Part shown: positions 7,037 through 16,351 of the stretch, piece after piece | Position numbering within the stretch: position 1 is the stretch's first letter | Layout of the letters: every line of letters begins with the position of its first letter | NCBI RefSeq assembly: GCF_003664595.1 | Contig: NZ_QXPZ01000054.1 | Coordinates: 1 to 48,782 of the forward strand | DNA length: 48,782 nucleotides | Direction of reading: 5' to 3' | Source: Atopobacter sp. AH10 | GTDB taxonomy: Bacteria; Bacillota; Bacilli; Lactobacillales; Aerococcaceae | The notes under the pieces: generated by a model | Databases searched by the model: none | Seen by the model: the letters and a program-made list of their open reading frames with translations, nothing else | What the model was told of the DNA's origin: nothing | Position numbers and translations under genes: made by a program

Positions 7037-9246
7037 CCTATGAAGATGTCTTTAAGCTTTGTGAAGCTTATATGACAGAAAAGAGTTTAGAGACCGTTAA
7101 GAGAAGTTATGAACTAGCGAATAAGGCGCATGCCCATCAAATGCGAAAATCAGGAGATCCTTATATTATTCATCCTATTCAAGTAGCAGGAATTCTAGCT
7201 AAATTGCATTTGGATCGGGATACGGTTGTCACTGGCTTCTTGCATGATGTTGTAGAAGATACAGACTACACCTTAGAGGATATTAGTGAGCAATTTTCTC
7301 CAACTGTTGCCCAGTTAGTGGACGGGGTGACGAAATTAGGGAAAATCGAGTACCGTTCGGATGAAGAACAGCTAGCTGAAAATCATAGAAAGATGTTGCT
7401 AGCTATGGCAAAAGATTTACGGGTTGTGATGGTGAAACTAGCCGACCGTCTTCATAATATACGTACTCTGAAATTTCATCGCCCTGAGAAACAAAAGAAA
7501 ATCGCTAAAGAAACCTTGGAAATTTATGCACCACTTGCTCATCGTTTAGGGATGAGTCGGATAAAGTGGGAGTTGGAGGATACCTGTTTACGCTATCTCA
7601 AGCCGAAAGAGTATTATCGAATTGTTCACTTGATGGATTCTAAGCGAGTCGAAAGGGAAGCCTACATTGCTAAGGTGATAAAAGAAATCCAAGAAGCAAC
7701 AGAAGATTTGTCTATTAAAGAAAGTATCTATGGAAGGCCTAAACATATCTATTCCATTTATCGTAAAATGGAATCTCAAAGAAAAGAATTTTCAGAAATT
7801 TATGATCTCTTGGCCATTCGGGTGATTGTAAAGACGATTCGAGATTGTTATGCCGTCTTAGGTGTTATTCATACCAAGTGGAAGCCTATGCCGGGGCGAT
7901 TTAAAGACTATATTGCCATGCCTAAAGCTAATATGTATCAGTCGATTCATACGACAGTTATAGGGCCTGATGGGCGACCAGTTGAAGTTCAAATACGGAC
8001 TGAAGAAATGCATCGTGTAGCAGAATTTGGGGTTGCAGCACACTGGGCCTATAAAGAAGGTAGAACTCAAAAGGTTGAAGTTGAAAATGATCCCCTGCAA
8101 AAGCAGTTGGATTGGTTCAATGATCTGATTGAACTGCAAAATGATGCTAATGACGCTAAGGATTTCATCGAAGGCGTTAAAGAAGACATCTTTAAAGATA
8201 AGGTTTATGTGTTTACCCCAAAAGGAGATGTCTATGAATTGCCTAAGGGGGCTAGCCCATTAGATTTTGCCTATCATATTCACACAGATGTTGGACATAA
8301 AACGATCGGGGCTAAAGTAAATGGCAAGATTATGCCACTTAATTATCAGTTGAAGAATGGGGATATTATTGAAGTTTTAACCAATAGTAATTCGGCTGGC
8401 CCTTCTCTCGACTGGCTAAACCTTGTATCGACAAGAAAGGCCAAAAATAAGATCAAACGTTTCTTCAAAATGAAAGAGCAAGATCACTATATTGAAAAAG
8501 CTCGCGAACAAATTAATTTCCAATTGAAGGAACGAGGCTTTAATCCAAAAGAGGTCGTAACAAAAGCGAATATTAAAGAAGCTTGTAAGAGATTTAACTT
8601 TAATGGTGAAGAAGAGCTTTTGACAGCTGTGGGCTTTGGCGATGTTTCTGTTGGAAGTTTAGTGAATAAATTGACCGAAAAAATGCGGCAAGATCAAGAT
8701 GAAGAAAATCTTCGCATGATGATGGAAAATGATCTCACTGAAAGTAAATATGCTTTACCGTCAGATGAGCAACAAAAAATGACGGTGAAACATCAAGGAG
8801 GAGCCATAGTTGAAGGGGTAGACAATTTATTGATTCGTTTATCCAGATGTTGTCACCCTGTTCCTGGAGATCCTATTGTAGGTTATATTACTAAGGGGAG
8901 AGGAATTTCAGTTCACCGTAAAGATTGCCCGAATATTATTTCAGCTGGCAAACATACTGAACGACTCATTTCCATGGAGTGGGAGGATACAAGTCAAGAA
9001 AAAGCGCTCTACAATACCTCTTTAATCGTGCGTGGCTACAATCGGAATGGCTTGTTGAATGAAGTCTTAAATGTTATTAATTCTAAGACGAAAAATTTGA
9101 ATGGGGTTAATGGTAAGGTTTCAGATGACCAAACAGCAGAAATACAAGTCAGTATACGTGTAGGGAATGTTAAAGAATTGGATGCTATAGTCGACAAGAT
9201 TAATAATATTCCAGATGTTTTTGAGGTGGAACGGATTATCAATTAA
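7015..9246 (+). CDS. relA: Bifunctional (p)ppGpp synthetase/hydrolase Rel
   Basis: This 743-residue stringent-response enzyme makes (p)ppGpp from GTP and ATP on starved ribosomes and hydrolyses it otherwise. The HD hydrolase domain carries HPIQVA and FLHDVVEDTDYT around residues 50-90, so hydrolysis should be intact. The synthetase domain has DLLAIRVIV and the GRFKDYIAMPKANMYQSIHT region near 300. The TGS domain (YVFTPKGDVYELP) lies near 395, then the zinc-finger/RIS region (RLSRCCHPVPGD) near 615, and a C-terminal ACT domain. The ATG at 7015 is six bases after GAAGGAGG; an ATG at 7009 abuts that site. The gene overlaps rsmE. Confidence 0.96.
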   Translation: MAVEKDLTYEDVFKLCEAYMTEKSLETVKRSYELANKAHAHQMRKSGDPYIIHPIQVAGILAKLHLDRDTVVTGFLHDVVEDTDYTLEDISEQFSPTVAQLVDGVTKLGKIEYRSDEEQLAENHRKMLLAMAKDLRVVMVKLADRLHNIRTLKFHRPEKQKKIAKETLEIYAPLAHRLGMSRIKWELEDTCLRYLKPKEYYRIVHLMDSKRVEREAYIAKVIKEIQEATEDLSIKESIYGRPKHIYSIYRKMESQRKEFSEIYDLLAIRVIVKTIRDCYAVLGVIHTKWKPMPGRFKDYIAMPKANMYQSIHTTVIGPDGRPVEVQIRTEEMHRVAEFGVAAHWAYKEGRTQKVEVENDPLQKQLDWFNDLIELQNDANDAKDFIEGVKEDIFKDKVYVFTPKGDVYELPKGASPLDFAYHIHTDVGHKTIGAKVNGKIMPLNYQLKNGDIIEVLTNSNSAGPSLDWLNLVSTRKAKNKIKRFFKMKEQDHYIEKAREQINFQLKERGFNPKEVVTKANIKEACKRFNFNGEEELLTAVGFGDVSVGSLVNKLTEKMRQDQDEENLRMMMENDLTESKYALPSDEQQKMTVKHQGGAIVEGVDNLLIRLSRCCHPVPGDPIVGYITKGRGISVHRKDCPNIISAGKHTERLISMEWEDTSQEKALYNTSLIVRGYNRNGLLNEVLNVINSKTKNLNGVNGKVSDDQTAEIQVSIRVGNVKELDAIVDKINNIPDVFEVERIIN

Positions 9247-9405
9247 TTGACCTCAAAATTTTATAGTAAAAACTGAATTCACAGAAAATCAATGGATACG
9301 CCTACTAAATATTTAGGAGGAAATGCGTTAAATCTATTCCCTATGAGTGACTTTGTAAAAGATAAGAAAGATTTATTTCATAGTATGGGAAGAAAGGAAG
9401 AAAAG

Positions 9406-9855
9406 ATGAAAGTTGTTTTGCAACGTGTTAGCTCAGCAAAAGTAACTAGCGATGGGGACTTGCTAGGACAGATTGGCAGAGGTTTCCTCCTGCTAGTTGG
9501 TATTGCTGAAAGTGATGGAGAAGAAGATATTGACTATTGTGCTAAAAAAATAGCTAAAGTACGTTTATTTGAGGATAGTGAAGGTAAGACAAATTTAGAT
9601 TTGCAAGCTATCCAAGGCGAAATTTTGTCTGTTTCTCAATTTAGCTTATTAGCGTCTACTAAGAAAGGAAATCGGCCAAGTTTTCTTGGTGCAGGGGATC
9701 CAGAACATGCCAAGTCACTTTATCTTCAATTCAACAAAAAATTAGAAGAGGCTGGTTATAAAGTTGAAACTGGGCGTTTTGGGGCGGATATGCAAGTTGA
9801 GCTTGTGAATGATGGGCCGATGACAATTTTGTACGATAGCAAAAATCGTCAATAG
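9406..9855 (+). CDS. dtd: D-aminoacyl-tRNA deacylase Dtd
   Basis: This 149-residue enzyme hydrolyses D-aminoacyl-tRNA and glycine mischarged on tRNA-Ala. It shows the MKVVLQRVSSAKV start, the active-site SVSQFSLLA segment near residue 78 and a C-terminal NDGPMT motif, both of which line the D-amino-acid pocket. The ATG at 9406 sits behind AAAGGAAG. The frame stays open 38 codons further up to an ATG at 9292, but that extension has no family resemblance. It follows rel by 159 bases, a common pairing, and ends in a bidirectional terminator. Confidence 0.93.
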   Translation: MKVVLQRVSSAKVTSDGDLLGQIGRGFLLLVGIAESDGEEDIDYCAKKIAKVRLFEDSEGKTNLDLQAIQGEILSVSQFSLLASTKKGNRPSFLGAGDPEHAKSLYLQFNKKLEEAGYKVETGRFGADMQVELVNDGPMTILYDSKNRQ

Positions 9856-9886
9856 AAAAAAGGAGGTATTAAACCTCCTTTTTTTT
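9856..9886. terminator. Bidirectional terminator between dtd and the amidase gene
   Basis: The stem AGGAGG/CCTCCT has a 7-base loop (TATTAAA) and is flanked by an A run at 9856-9861 and a T run at 9879-9886. It can therefore stop transcription from both converging genes. Confidence 0.88.
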
Positions 9887-9912
9887 CTGGGATAAATTTC
9901 TATGATATCCGC

Positions 9913-11250
9913 TTATTTTGTCTTACTTTGTGGGATTTTGCCTTGATTTTTAAAGTAATTTTCTAAACCATCGCTGATACGATAAACGAGCTGTTGCTGG
10001 TATTTCTTAGATTCAATGCGTTTGACGTCTTTTTTGTTATTCATGTAGCCCATTTCGAGAAGAACAGAAGGGCAGTCGCTTTCTCGAAGAACCATAAAGT
10101 CTCCGAATTGATCGCCATTATTTTGAATGTTAATTTTCTTTAGGGAATGGTTGATCACTTGGCTTAAGGCTAAATCATGTTTGTTGTAATAATAGCTTGT
10201 AATACCGGAATTTTCGTTGTTTTCTCCTGAAGAGTCAAAGTGTAAACTAATGAAGACATCAGCAGTTTCTTCATTGGCCAGCTTGGCTCTATTTCTTAGA
10301 GATAAATTACTGTCATCTTCTCGAGTTAATATAACATGGGCGCCTAAGCCCTTTAAACGTTTAGCAAGTGCTTTAGATACTTTTAGAGTGAAGTCTTTTT
10401 CATGTTTTTTAGTGTAATCGGATGAAGCGCCAGGATCTTCTCCGCCATGTCCTGGATCAATAACGATAGTAGAATCTTTGATGCTTTTTGGAATGTTAAC
10501 TCTTTCTATAGGGGTGAAATTTGCCTTTGCTGCTGATTTTTTAACGAAGGCAAATAGGTCTTTATTGTAGGCGACTTCGTAAAAATCCTCAAGAACTCCT
10601 ACGACTTGGAAAGTTTTTCCTTTTTTTACATGGTCAATTACAGTCGAGTTGGTATGGCTTTCAGCATATAGTTTTGCTTCATTTGCAGTGATTTTGATTT
10701 TACGGTCTTTCATTGGAATAGAGCTGCTGTTAGCTCCTTTTGCGATTTTGCCATCACGAACATTAACGGAATGGGCATTGATATAGGCGATAGATTTTTC
10801 GTGACGAACTTTTATCCATTCCTTATTTTCGTCTAGGACGACAAATTGATTTCCCTTTTTAGCTGTTGCGAGCAGATAACTTTTGGCATCTGGTTGTCTT
10901 CTTAAATTAGCTGTTCGACTAGAAACGATAGCCACTCTTTTGGAGGCTTTTGTCTGTTCAGCAAGTGTTGTTGTAGGCATAAAGCCAATTTGCCGACTGG
11001 GCGAGAGAATCTTTTCCCAATCACCTTCTTTGTGAATAGGATAGTAGACTTCACCTTTTTGAATAGGGATAAGGGGTGAGGCGTCTGAACGGTTAGATGA
11101 GTAGACAGGAACTTCTCCCTCAATCATCCGTTGCCCATTTCCCCATTGAAGGTGTGTAGCAAATAGTGTAACTACGACCAAGAATGCCATAAAAATAGAT
11201 AAAGAGGCATTTTTTTTATGAGAGAACCAGGCCTTAATTGTCTCTAACAT
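9913..11250 (-). CDS. N-acetylmuramoyl-L-alanine amidase with SH3b domains, membrane anchored
   Basis: This protein of about 445 residues cuts the amide bond between MurNAc and L-alanine in peptidoglycan. An N-terminal hydrophobic helix (SIFMAFLVVVTLFATHL) is a membrane anchor or signal peptide. Two or three SH3b-type wall-binding modules follow (around residues 50-95, 105-165 and 190-245). The Amidase_3 domain starts near 263 with the zinc ligands in IDPGHGG, the Glu in HEKDF, and SLHFDS, and it ends with the catalytic Glu in LLEMGYMNN. Three ATG codons lie at 11259, 11256 and 11250; I use 11250 because it has the best distance from AGG in ACAGGATG. The gene stands alone. Confidence 0.9.
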   Translation of the reverse strand: MLETIKAWFSHKKNASLSIFMAFLVVVTLFATHLQWGNGQRMIEGEVPVYSSNRSDASPLIPIQKGEVYYPIHKEGDWEKILSPSRQIGFMPTTTLAEQTKASKRVAIVSSRTANLRRQPDAKSYLLATAKKGNQFVVLDENKEWIKVRHEKSIAYINAHSVNVRDGKIAKGANSSSIPMKDRKIKITANEAKLYAESHTNSTVIDHVKKGKTFQVVGVLEDFYEVAYNKDLFAFVKKSAAKANFTPIERVNIPKSIKDSTIVIDPGHGGEDPGASSDYTKKHEKDFTLKVSKALAKRLKGLGAHVILTREDDSNLSLRNRAKLANEETADVFISLHFDSSGENNENSGITSYYYNKHDLALSQVINHSLKKINIQNNGDQFGDFMVLRESDCPSVLLEMGYMNNKKDVKRIESKKYQQQLVYRISDGLENYFKNQGKIPQSKTK

Positions 11251-11499
11251 CTTCATCATCCTGTCTAATATTTTTATAAAAATGCTAATTATTACGATAA
11301 TCCGCTATCATTATAACATGTTTAAAGAGAAATAAGCTGTTTAGACATGATTGCGTTACCATTATGTTACCAATTTGTAATTTTAAAAAATTGACAAAAT
11401 GGGACGCTCCTATAGAAGTAAATCATTAAAGAAGGAGGCTATTTAGGAAGCTTGTTTGTTAGGGTAAATTTACTTTTCAAAAGCAAAAGCTCGTCACTA

Positions 11500-11528
11500 T
11501 TGACAAAAAGTGGTAAATACAGTATAAT
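11500..11528 (+). promoter_or_regulatory. hisS-aspS promoter (perfect consensus)
   Basis: TTGACA at 11500-11505 and TATAAT at 11523-11528 are separated by exactly 17 bases. This is a full-consensus vegetative promoter that feeds the T-box leader. Confidence 0.9.
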
Positions 11529-11534
11529 TTTGGC

Positions 11535-11765
11535 ATTCCTAAGAATACGTCATGATAGTGAGACAGGTTGATGTTTTGGAGACAGAAGAGAGTTAGCGGT
11601 AGGTGAAAGCTAACCAGACCAGGACTACAATGACACTCGCCATATCAAATAGCCTAGCTATTCGGAGCCACCGTTATCGGCAGAGGAAGTTAGTCTTCGA
11701 ATATAAGGTGGTACCACGTGCATTGCTCGTCCTTTAGCTCTTAAGCTAGGGGGCTATTTTTTTAG
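11535..11765 (+). promoter_or_regulatory. T-box leader of hisS-aspS with Asp/His specifier region
   Basis: The leader shows all main T-box parts. Stem I has AGAGAG followed by the distal loop GGTAGGTGAAAG near 11590-11609. The specifier region holds GACAC at 11632-11636, and the T-box is AAGGTGGTACCACG at 11705-11718. A terminator stem (11731-11753) and a T run (11756-11763) follow. Uncharged tRNA pairing with the T-box would stabilise the antiterminator and turn the operon on. GAC (Asp) is followed by A, the usual purine after a specifier; CAC (His) overlaps it two bases later. Confidence 0.93.
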
Positions 11766-11813
11766 GAATTTTATCCGTTTAACGAATGTATATACAAATA
11801 AGGAGGAGAATTC

Positions 11814-13142
11814 ATGATCCAACGACCAAAAGGAACGGCAGATTGGTTTGGCCAAGAAATGGCTTATATGACAGCTATTGAAGAAGTTGTACGTGAAGTC
11901 AGTGAAAGTTACCGTTTCCAAGAAGTAAGGACCCCTATTTTTGAATCCTATGACTTGTTTAGTCGTGGAGTAGGGAATGGAACTGATATTGTGACGAAAG
12001 AAATGTATGATTTTAAGGATAAGGGAGATAGACATATTGCCTTGCGTCCTGAAGGAACAGCTTCCGTCGTTAGAGCTTATATTGAAAATAAATGGTTTGG
12101 TCCAGAATATCCTCATCCATTTAAAGCAACATATATTGGCCCAATGTTCCGTTATGAAAGGCCACAAGCAGGACGGATGCGGCAATTTCATCAATTTGGA
12201 GCGGAGGTTTTCGCTGAAAAAGATCCTAGAATCGATGCGGAAGTTATTGCAATGGCTTGCGAAATCTTTAATACACTTGGTCTAGGTCAACTTAAAATTG
12301 CCATTAACTCACTTGGCTTACCTGAAGAACGTGCAGCCTATCGGAACGCTTTGGTAGCCTATCTTGAACCTTTGGAAGAACAATTGTCGGCTGACTCTAA
12401 ACGTCGTTACAAAGACAATCCTCTTCGTGTTTTAGATAGTAAAGATAAGGGAGACCAAGAGTTAACACAAGACGCACCAAAATTATCTGAATATCTCTCT
12501 AAAGAATCTAAGCATTACTTTGAAGAAGTTTTGCGTCACTTGGATCTTTTAAAAATTGCTTATGTCGTAGATGAACGTTTGGTTCGTGGACTGGATTACT
12601 ATCAAGATACTGTCTTTGAAATCATGACGGAATCAGAAAAATTTGGAGCTAATACCACTATTTGTGCTGGAGGACGTTATGATGGCTTAGTTTCCTCACT
12701 TGGTGGACCTGAAACAGCCGGTGTTGGATTTGCTTGTGGCATGGAACGATTAGCTTTGTTGATGCAATTAGAAGAAGCCAATGATTCTTTAAGAGAAAAT
12801 GAATTGGATGTCTATGTGGTGACAATTGGAGAAGATGCAAGTGATTATGGCTTCAAGTTGGTCAATGATTTACGATCTATGGGTTATGTTGTGGATCAAG
12901 ATTATCGTGGCCGTGCTGTGAAGAAGCAATTCAAACAAGCCCAAAAAGATCAAGCGAAACTTGTTGTGACGATTGGTGAAAATGAAATCGCAGAATCTAC
13001 TATATCCATAAAGGCTTTAAAAACAGGGAAAGAAGCTAGCCTTCCTATAGAGGATGTTGAAGAAGATTTTGATGGGATCTTTAATCGTTTAACGATTGAT
13101 TCGTCTGTCATCGATGCTTATTTTAATGAATCCAAAGATTAA
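11814..13142 (+). CDS. hisS: Histidyl-tRNA synthetase
   Basis: This 442-residue class II synthetase charges tRNA-His. The catalytic core begins with IQRPKGTADWFG. It shows motif 2 around YIGPMFRYERPQAGRMRQFHQFG (near residue 107), the histidine-binding LVRGLDYYQDTVFE near 257, and motif 3 (GVGFACGMERL) near 302. The C-terminal anticodon-binding domain covers roughly residues 325-420. AAGGAGGAG gives a strong ribosome binding site. It is first in the operon with aspS (17-base gap) and under the T-box. Confidence 0.96.
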   Translation: MIQRPKGTADWFGQEMAYMTAIEEVVREVSESYRFQEVRTPIFESYDLFSRGVGNGTDIVTKEMYDFKDKGDRHIALRPEGTASVVRAYIENKWFGPEYPHPFKATYIGPMFRYERPQAGRMRQFHQFGAEVFAEKDPRIDAEVIAMACEIFNTLGLGQLKIAINSLGLPEERAAYRNALVAYLEPLEEQLSADSKRRYKDNPLRVLDSKDKGDQELTQDAPKLSEYLSKESKHYFEEVLRHLDLLKIAYVVDERLVRGLDYYQDTVFEIMTESEKFGANTTICAGGRYDGLVSSLGGPETAGVGFACGMERLALLMQLEEANDSLRENELDVYVVTIGEDASDYGFKLVNDLRSMGYVVDQDYRGRAVKKQFKQAQKDQAKLVVTIGENEIAESTISIKALKTGKEASLPIEDVEEDFDGIFNRLTIDSSVIDAYFNESKD

Positions 13143-13158
13143 AGAATGAGGTGCAAGA

Positions 13159-14919
13159 ATGGCAAAACGTACGAGATATAATGGAGAATTTCGTAAAGAA
13201 CATATTGGGGAAAAAGTCACAGTTGACGGATGGGTTCAAACTAGACGTGATTTTGGCGGTTTAATTTTTATTGACTTACGTGACCGGACAGGTTTAGTTC
13301 AATTAGTTTTCAATTCCAGTGATAATGCGGAAGCTTTTGAATTGGCTAGTTCTTTACGTCAAGAATATATTATCGAAGCAAGTGGTCTGGTAAGAAGCCG
13401 TGGGGAAGGCTTGACCAATCCCAATTTAGCTACTGGGGATGTAGAAATTGCTGTAGATTCTTTAACCATCTTTTCTAAGGCTAAAACGCCAGCTATCTAT
13501 GTCGATGATAGCCATAAAACAAGCGATGACTTGCGGATGAAATACCGTTATCTAGATTTACGTCGTCCAAGTCGAATGAATGCTTTGCTCTTACGGTCAA
13601 AAGTCACGCACGCCATCCGCCGTTACCTAGATAATCAAGGCTTTGTCGATATCGAAACACCATACTTAACACGTTCTACTCCTGAAGGCGCACGGGACTA
13701 TTTAGTTCCTTCACGTGTACACGAAGGGCAATTTTATGCCTTACCTCAGTCCCCTCAATTGTTTAAACAGTTGTTGATGGCTTCAGGCTTTGACCGCTAT
13801 TATCAAATTGCTCGTTGTTTCCGTGATGAAGATTTACGTGGAGATCGTCAGCCAGAATTTACTCAAGTAGACTTAGAAACTTCTTTTCTAAATGATGAAG
13901 ATATTCAAACTTTGACTGAAGGGATGATCAAAGCTGCAGTCAAAGAGGCTTTAGGGAAAGATATAAAAACGCCATTCAAACGGATGCCTTATGACGAAGC
14001 TATGGATCGCTTTGGTTCTGATAAACCTGATACTCGTTTTGGAATGGAATTGATAAATGTTTCCGACATTGTAGCAGATAGCGATTTTAAAGTCTTTCGA
14101 TCAACTGTGGAAGCAAATGGCCAAGTTAAAGCTATTAACCTAAAAGGGAAAGCAGAAGAATACTCTCGCAAGGATGCGGATAATTTGTCAACTTACGTGG
14201 CAAAATATGGGGCTAAGGGTTTAGCTTGGGTGAAGGTGGAAGATAAAGGCTTTAAGGGACCTATAGCAAAATTCTTAACAGAAAAAGAAGGAGACTTGCG
14301 TAAACGATTAGATGCAGAAGTAGGAGATATTCTCTTCTTTGTAGCAGATAAGCCTTCTGTTGTGGCTCAAGCTTTAGGCGAACTTCGTTTACATCTAGGA
14401 CACAAACATGGCTTGTTAGATGAAAGCCAATTGAATTTCTTATGGGTTGTAGATTGGCCTTTATATGAATGGAATGAAGACGAGCAACGTTTTGATGCTA
14501 TGCACCACCCATTCACTCGACCAGCCAACCCAGATCCACAAGCCTTGATCGACTCTCCTGAAAAAGCACGTGCCATTGCTTACGATATTGTGTTGAATGG
14601 CTATGAAATCGGTGGAGGTTCCTTGCGGATATTTGATCCAAAAATGCAAGAAGCTATGTTTAAGGTGATCGGTTTGAGTCAAGAACAAATTGAGGAACAG
14701 TTCGGTTTCTTTGTTCAAGCTATGGATTATGGCTTCCCTCCTCATGGGGGCTTGGCTCTTGGATTAGATCGTTTCGTGATGATCTTAGCTGGGGAGTCTA
14801 ATATTCGTGAGGTCATCGCCTTTTCTAAGAACAGCCAGGCTGTAGATGTCTTAACGGATGCACCAAGCGAAGTTTCGACTCTTCAATTGGATGAGTTAGC
14901 GCTTAAGCTTCGAAAATAA
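13159..14919 (+). CDS. aspS: Aspartyl-tRNA synthetase
   Basis: This 586-residue bacterial-type class IIb synthetase has an OB-fold anticodon-binding domain at residues 1-105 (VTVDGWVQTRRDFGGLIFIDL). The catalytic core has the flipping loop region ALPQSPQLFKQLLM near 194 and motif 2 IARCFRDEDLRGDRQPEFTQ near 216. A bacterial GAD insertion domain lies at about 285-415, and motif 3 GLALGLDRFVM is near 532. It follows hisS directly and shares the T-box, the Bacillus arrangement. A strong terminator ends the operon. Confidence 0.96.
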   Translation: MAKRTRYNGEFRKEHIGEKVTVDGWVQTRRDFGGLIFIDLRDRTGLVQLVFNSSDNAEAFELASSLRQEYIIEASGLVRSRGEGLTNPNLATGDVEIAVDSLTIFSKAKTPAIYVDDSHKTSDDLRMKYRYLDLRRPSRMNALLLRSKVTHAIRRYLDNQGFVDIETPYLTRSTPEGARDYLVPSRVHEGQFYALPQSPQLFKQLLMASGFDRYYQIARCFRDEDLRGDRQPEFTQVDLETSFLNDEDIQTLTEGMIKAAVKEALGKDIKTPFKRMPYDEAMDRFGSDKPDTRFGMELINVSDIVADSDFKVFRSTVEANGQVKAINLKGKAEEYSRKDADNLSTYVAKYGAKGLAWVKVEDKGFKGPIAKFLTEKEGDLRKRLDAEVGDILFFVADKPSVVAQALGELRLHLGHKHGLLDESQLNFLWVVDWPLYEWNEDEQRFDAMHHPFTRPANPDPQALIDSPEKARAIAYDIVLNGYEIGGGSLRIFDPKMQEAMFKVIGLSQEQIEEQFGFFVQAMDYGFPPHGGLALGLDRFVMILAGESNIREVIAFSKNSQAVDVLTDAPSEVSTLQLDELALKLRK

Positions 14920-14937
14920 GTTTATAATTAGAAAAAG

Positions 14938-14966
14938 GCCTCGTAAGAGTTTTACGAGGCTTTTTG
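14938..14966 (+). terminator. Terminator after aspS
   Basis: GCCTCGTAA (14938-14946) and TTACGAGGC (14952-14960) form a perfect 9-bp stem followed by TTTTT. A run of A before the stem may also let it act on the converging minus-strand gene. Confidence 0.9.
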
Positions 14967-14993
14967 TTATATAATAGATAGCGGTAACAAGTC

Positions 14994-15818
14994 CTAGCTA
15001 GAGGCTTTGTTAAGTAGCTTGTTTTCTTCCATATAGGCGAGGATGATAGCAGCGGATTCCTCTATACTCCGTTCGCTGGTATTGATCACGAGATTACAAT
15101 CTAGCTTATTATAGAGATCCTTTGCGTAATCCAATTCTTCATTAATACGTTCTGGAGAGGCGTAATAAGAAGTTTCATCTAAACCGTAGCTTTTCATACG
15201 TTCAGTTCGGTAATTTTTTAGAACGTTTGGAGTGGTCATTAAGCCAATAATCTTATCATGGTCTACATGATATAGTTCGTAAGGAACGTCAGCTTCTGGC
15301 ATGATGGGTAAATTGGCGACACGAACATTACGGTTAGCAAGAATCATGCTGAGTGGTGTTTTGCCCGTTCTGGAAACGCCAAGTAAGACGATATCAGCAT
15401 CGACTAAGCCAGAAGGATTTTTACCATCGTCATTGTTGACGGTGAATTCGATGGCTTCTATTCGATCAAAGTAGGCGTCATTCAATTGGTGGCGAGTGAT
15501 TGGCTCATCTTGTTGAGCTTGAGTGGTTTCTTCGATAACATCAAGCAAGGGGCCGATGACATCGTGTTGTGGAACAGGTTTTTTTCGGATGTAGTCTCTT
15601 AGTTCCTTATTCATGAAAGCATGAACATATATTTTTTCGTTATCGGGTATGTTCGAATAACGATTCATAATAGCTTTTATTTTTTCCTTGGAAGAAATGA
15701 ATTGAAAAGGGATTATATCGACAGCGTTACTGAGATATATTTTCATTGCTTCTAATAAAATTGCATCCATAACGTCGCCAGCAGTGTCAGTAAGTGCTAT
15801 AATGGTAGCTGAAATCAA
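14994..15818 (-). CDS. Pyruvate dikinase regulatory protein (DUF299, PpsR/YqfL type)
   Basis: This 274-residue ADP-dependent kinase and Pi-dependent pyrophosphorylase switches pyruvate phosphate dikinase or PEP synthase on and off. The DUF299 features are TDTAGDV near the N-terminus, the P-loop-like LLGVSRTGKTPLSM near residue 148, and the C-terminal YYASPERINEEL. The start is the TTG at 15818, six bases after GAGGAG. Upstream codons in the same frame run through the divergent gene's promoter and are unlikely. The target dikinase is not in this window. It diverges from a Fur-type gene across 71 bases. Confidence 0.88.
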   Translation of the reverse strand: MISATIIALTDTAGDVMDAILLEAMKIYLSNAVDIIPFQFISSKEKIKAIMNRYSNIPDNEKIYVHAFMNKELRDYIRKKPVPQHDVIGPLLDVIEETTQAQQDEPITRHQLNDAYFDRIEAIEFTVNNDDGKNPSGLVDADIVLLGVSRTGKTPLSMILANRNVRVANLPIMPEADVPYELYHVDHDKIIGLMTTPNVLKNYRTERMKSYGLDETSYYASPERINEELDYAKDLYNKLDCNLVINTSERSIEESAAIILAYMEENKLLNKASS

Positions 15819-15889
15819 TTGTCTCTCCTCATTTCGATTGGTATATAACAAGTTTACCGCATCAGGTGAGAGAACGAAAGGAGAATATC

Positions 15890-16333
15890 GTGACTCTTGA
15901 AGAAACGCAACAAGTTGTTCGGATAATGAAGAAAAATGGATATAAAATGACGGATAAGCGTCGAGAAATAATTGAATTATTTGCCGAAGAAGATCGCTAT
16001 CTGACAGCAAGAGAAGTTCAAGAGCGGATGGTTCAAAGGTTCCCACAATTAAGTTTTGATACAATTTATCGGAATATTTATACGCTGGCTGAGTTGAATG
16101 TTTTAGAAATGACTGATCTTAATGGAGAAAAATATTTCCGCTTTGCATGTTCCCATATTGGCCATCATCACCATCATTTCATTTGTAAGAAATGTGGACG
16201 GACAAAAGCTATACCATTTTGCCCGATGGATACTATTGAACAAGAGCTAGATGGGTACTCAATCACTGGTCACCGGTTTGAGGTATATGGACTTTGTGAT
16301 CAGTGTCAACAATCTTCAGGCAACAAAATTTAA
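15890..16333 (+). CDS. Fur-family metal-dependent repressor (Fur or Zur)
   Basis: This is a 147-residue Fur-type repressor. A winged helix covers residues 1-80 (YKMTDKRREIIELFAEED, then FDTIYRNIYTLAELNVLE). A dimerisation domain follows with the metal-binding HHHHH run and two cysteine pairs (CKKC near 107 and CDQC near 136) that hold a structural zinc. Whether it senses iron or zinc cannot be decided from sequence alone. The start is the GTG at 15890, six bases after AAAGGAG; an in-frame GTG at 15866 precedes that site. pepC follows after 18 bases, so the two probably share a transcript. Confidence 0.88.
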   Translation: MTLEETQQVVRIMKKNGYKMTDKRREIIELFAEEDRYLTAREVQERMVQRFPQLSFDTIYRNIYTLAELNVLEMTDLNGEKYFRFACSHIGHHHHHFICKKCGRTKAIPFCPMDTIEQELDGYSITGHRFEVYGLCDQCQQSSGNKI

Positions 16334-16351
16334 AGAGAAAGGTGAGTTACT

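Noticed and set aside
9292-9405. 38-codon in-frame extension upstream of dtd, and AGGAGG followed by ATG CGT TAA at 9315-9331
   Set aside because: The extension does not resemble Dtd, and the dtd ATG at 9406 has its own site. The two-codon frame is only two bases from AGGAGG, too close to be used well.
11754-12194. 146-codon frame antisense to hisS
   Set aside because: It is a shadow of hisS, which has all class II motifs in the sense direction; similar antisense frames over citF, recJ and aspS were dropped for the same reason.
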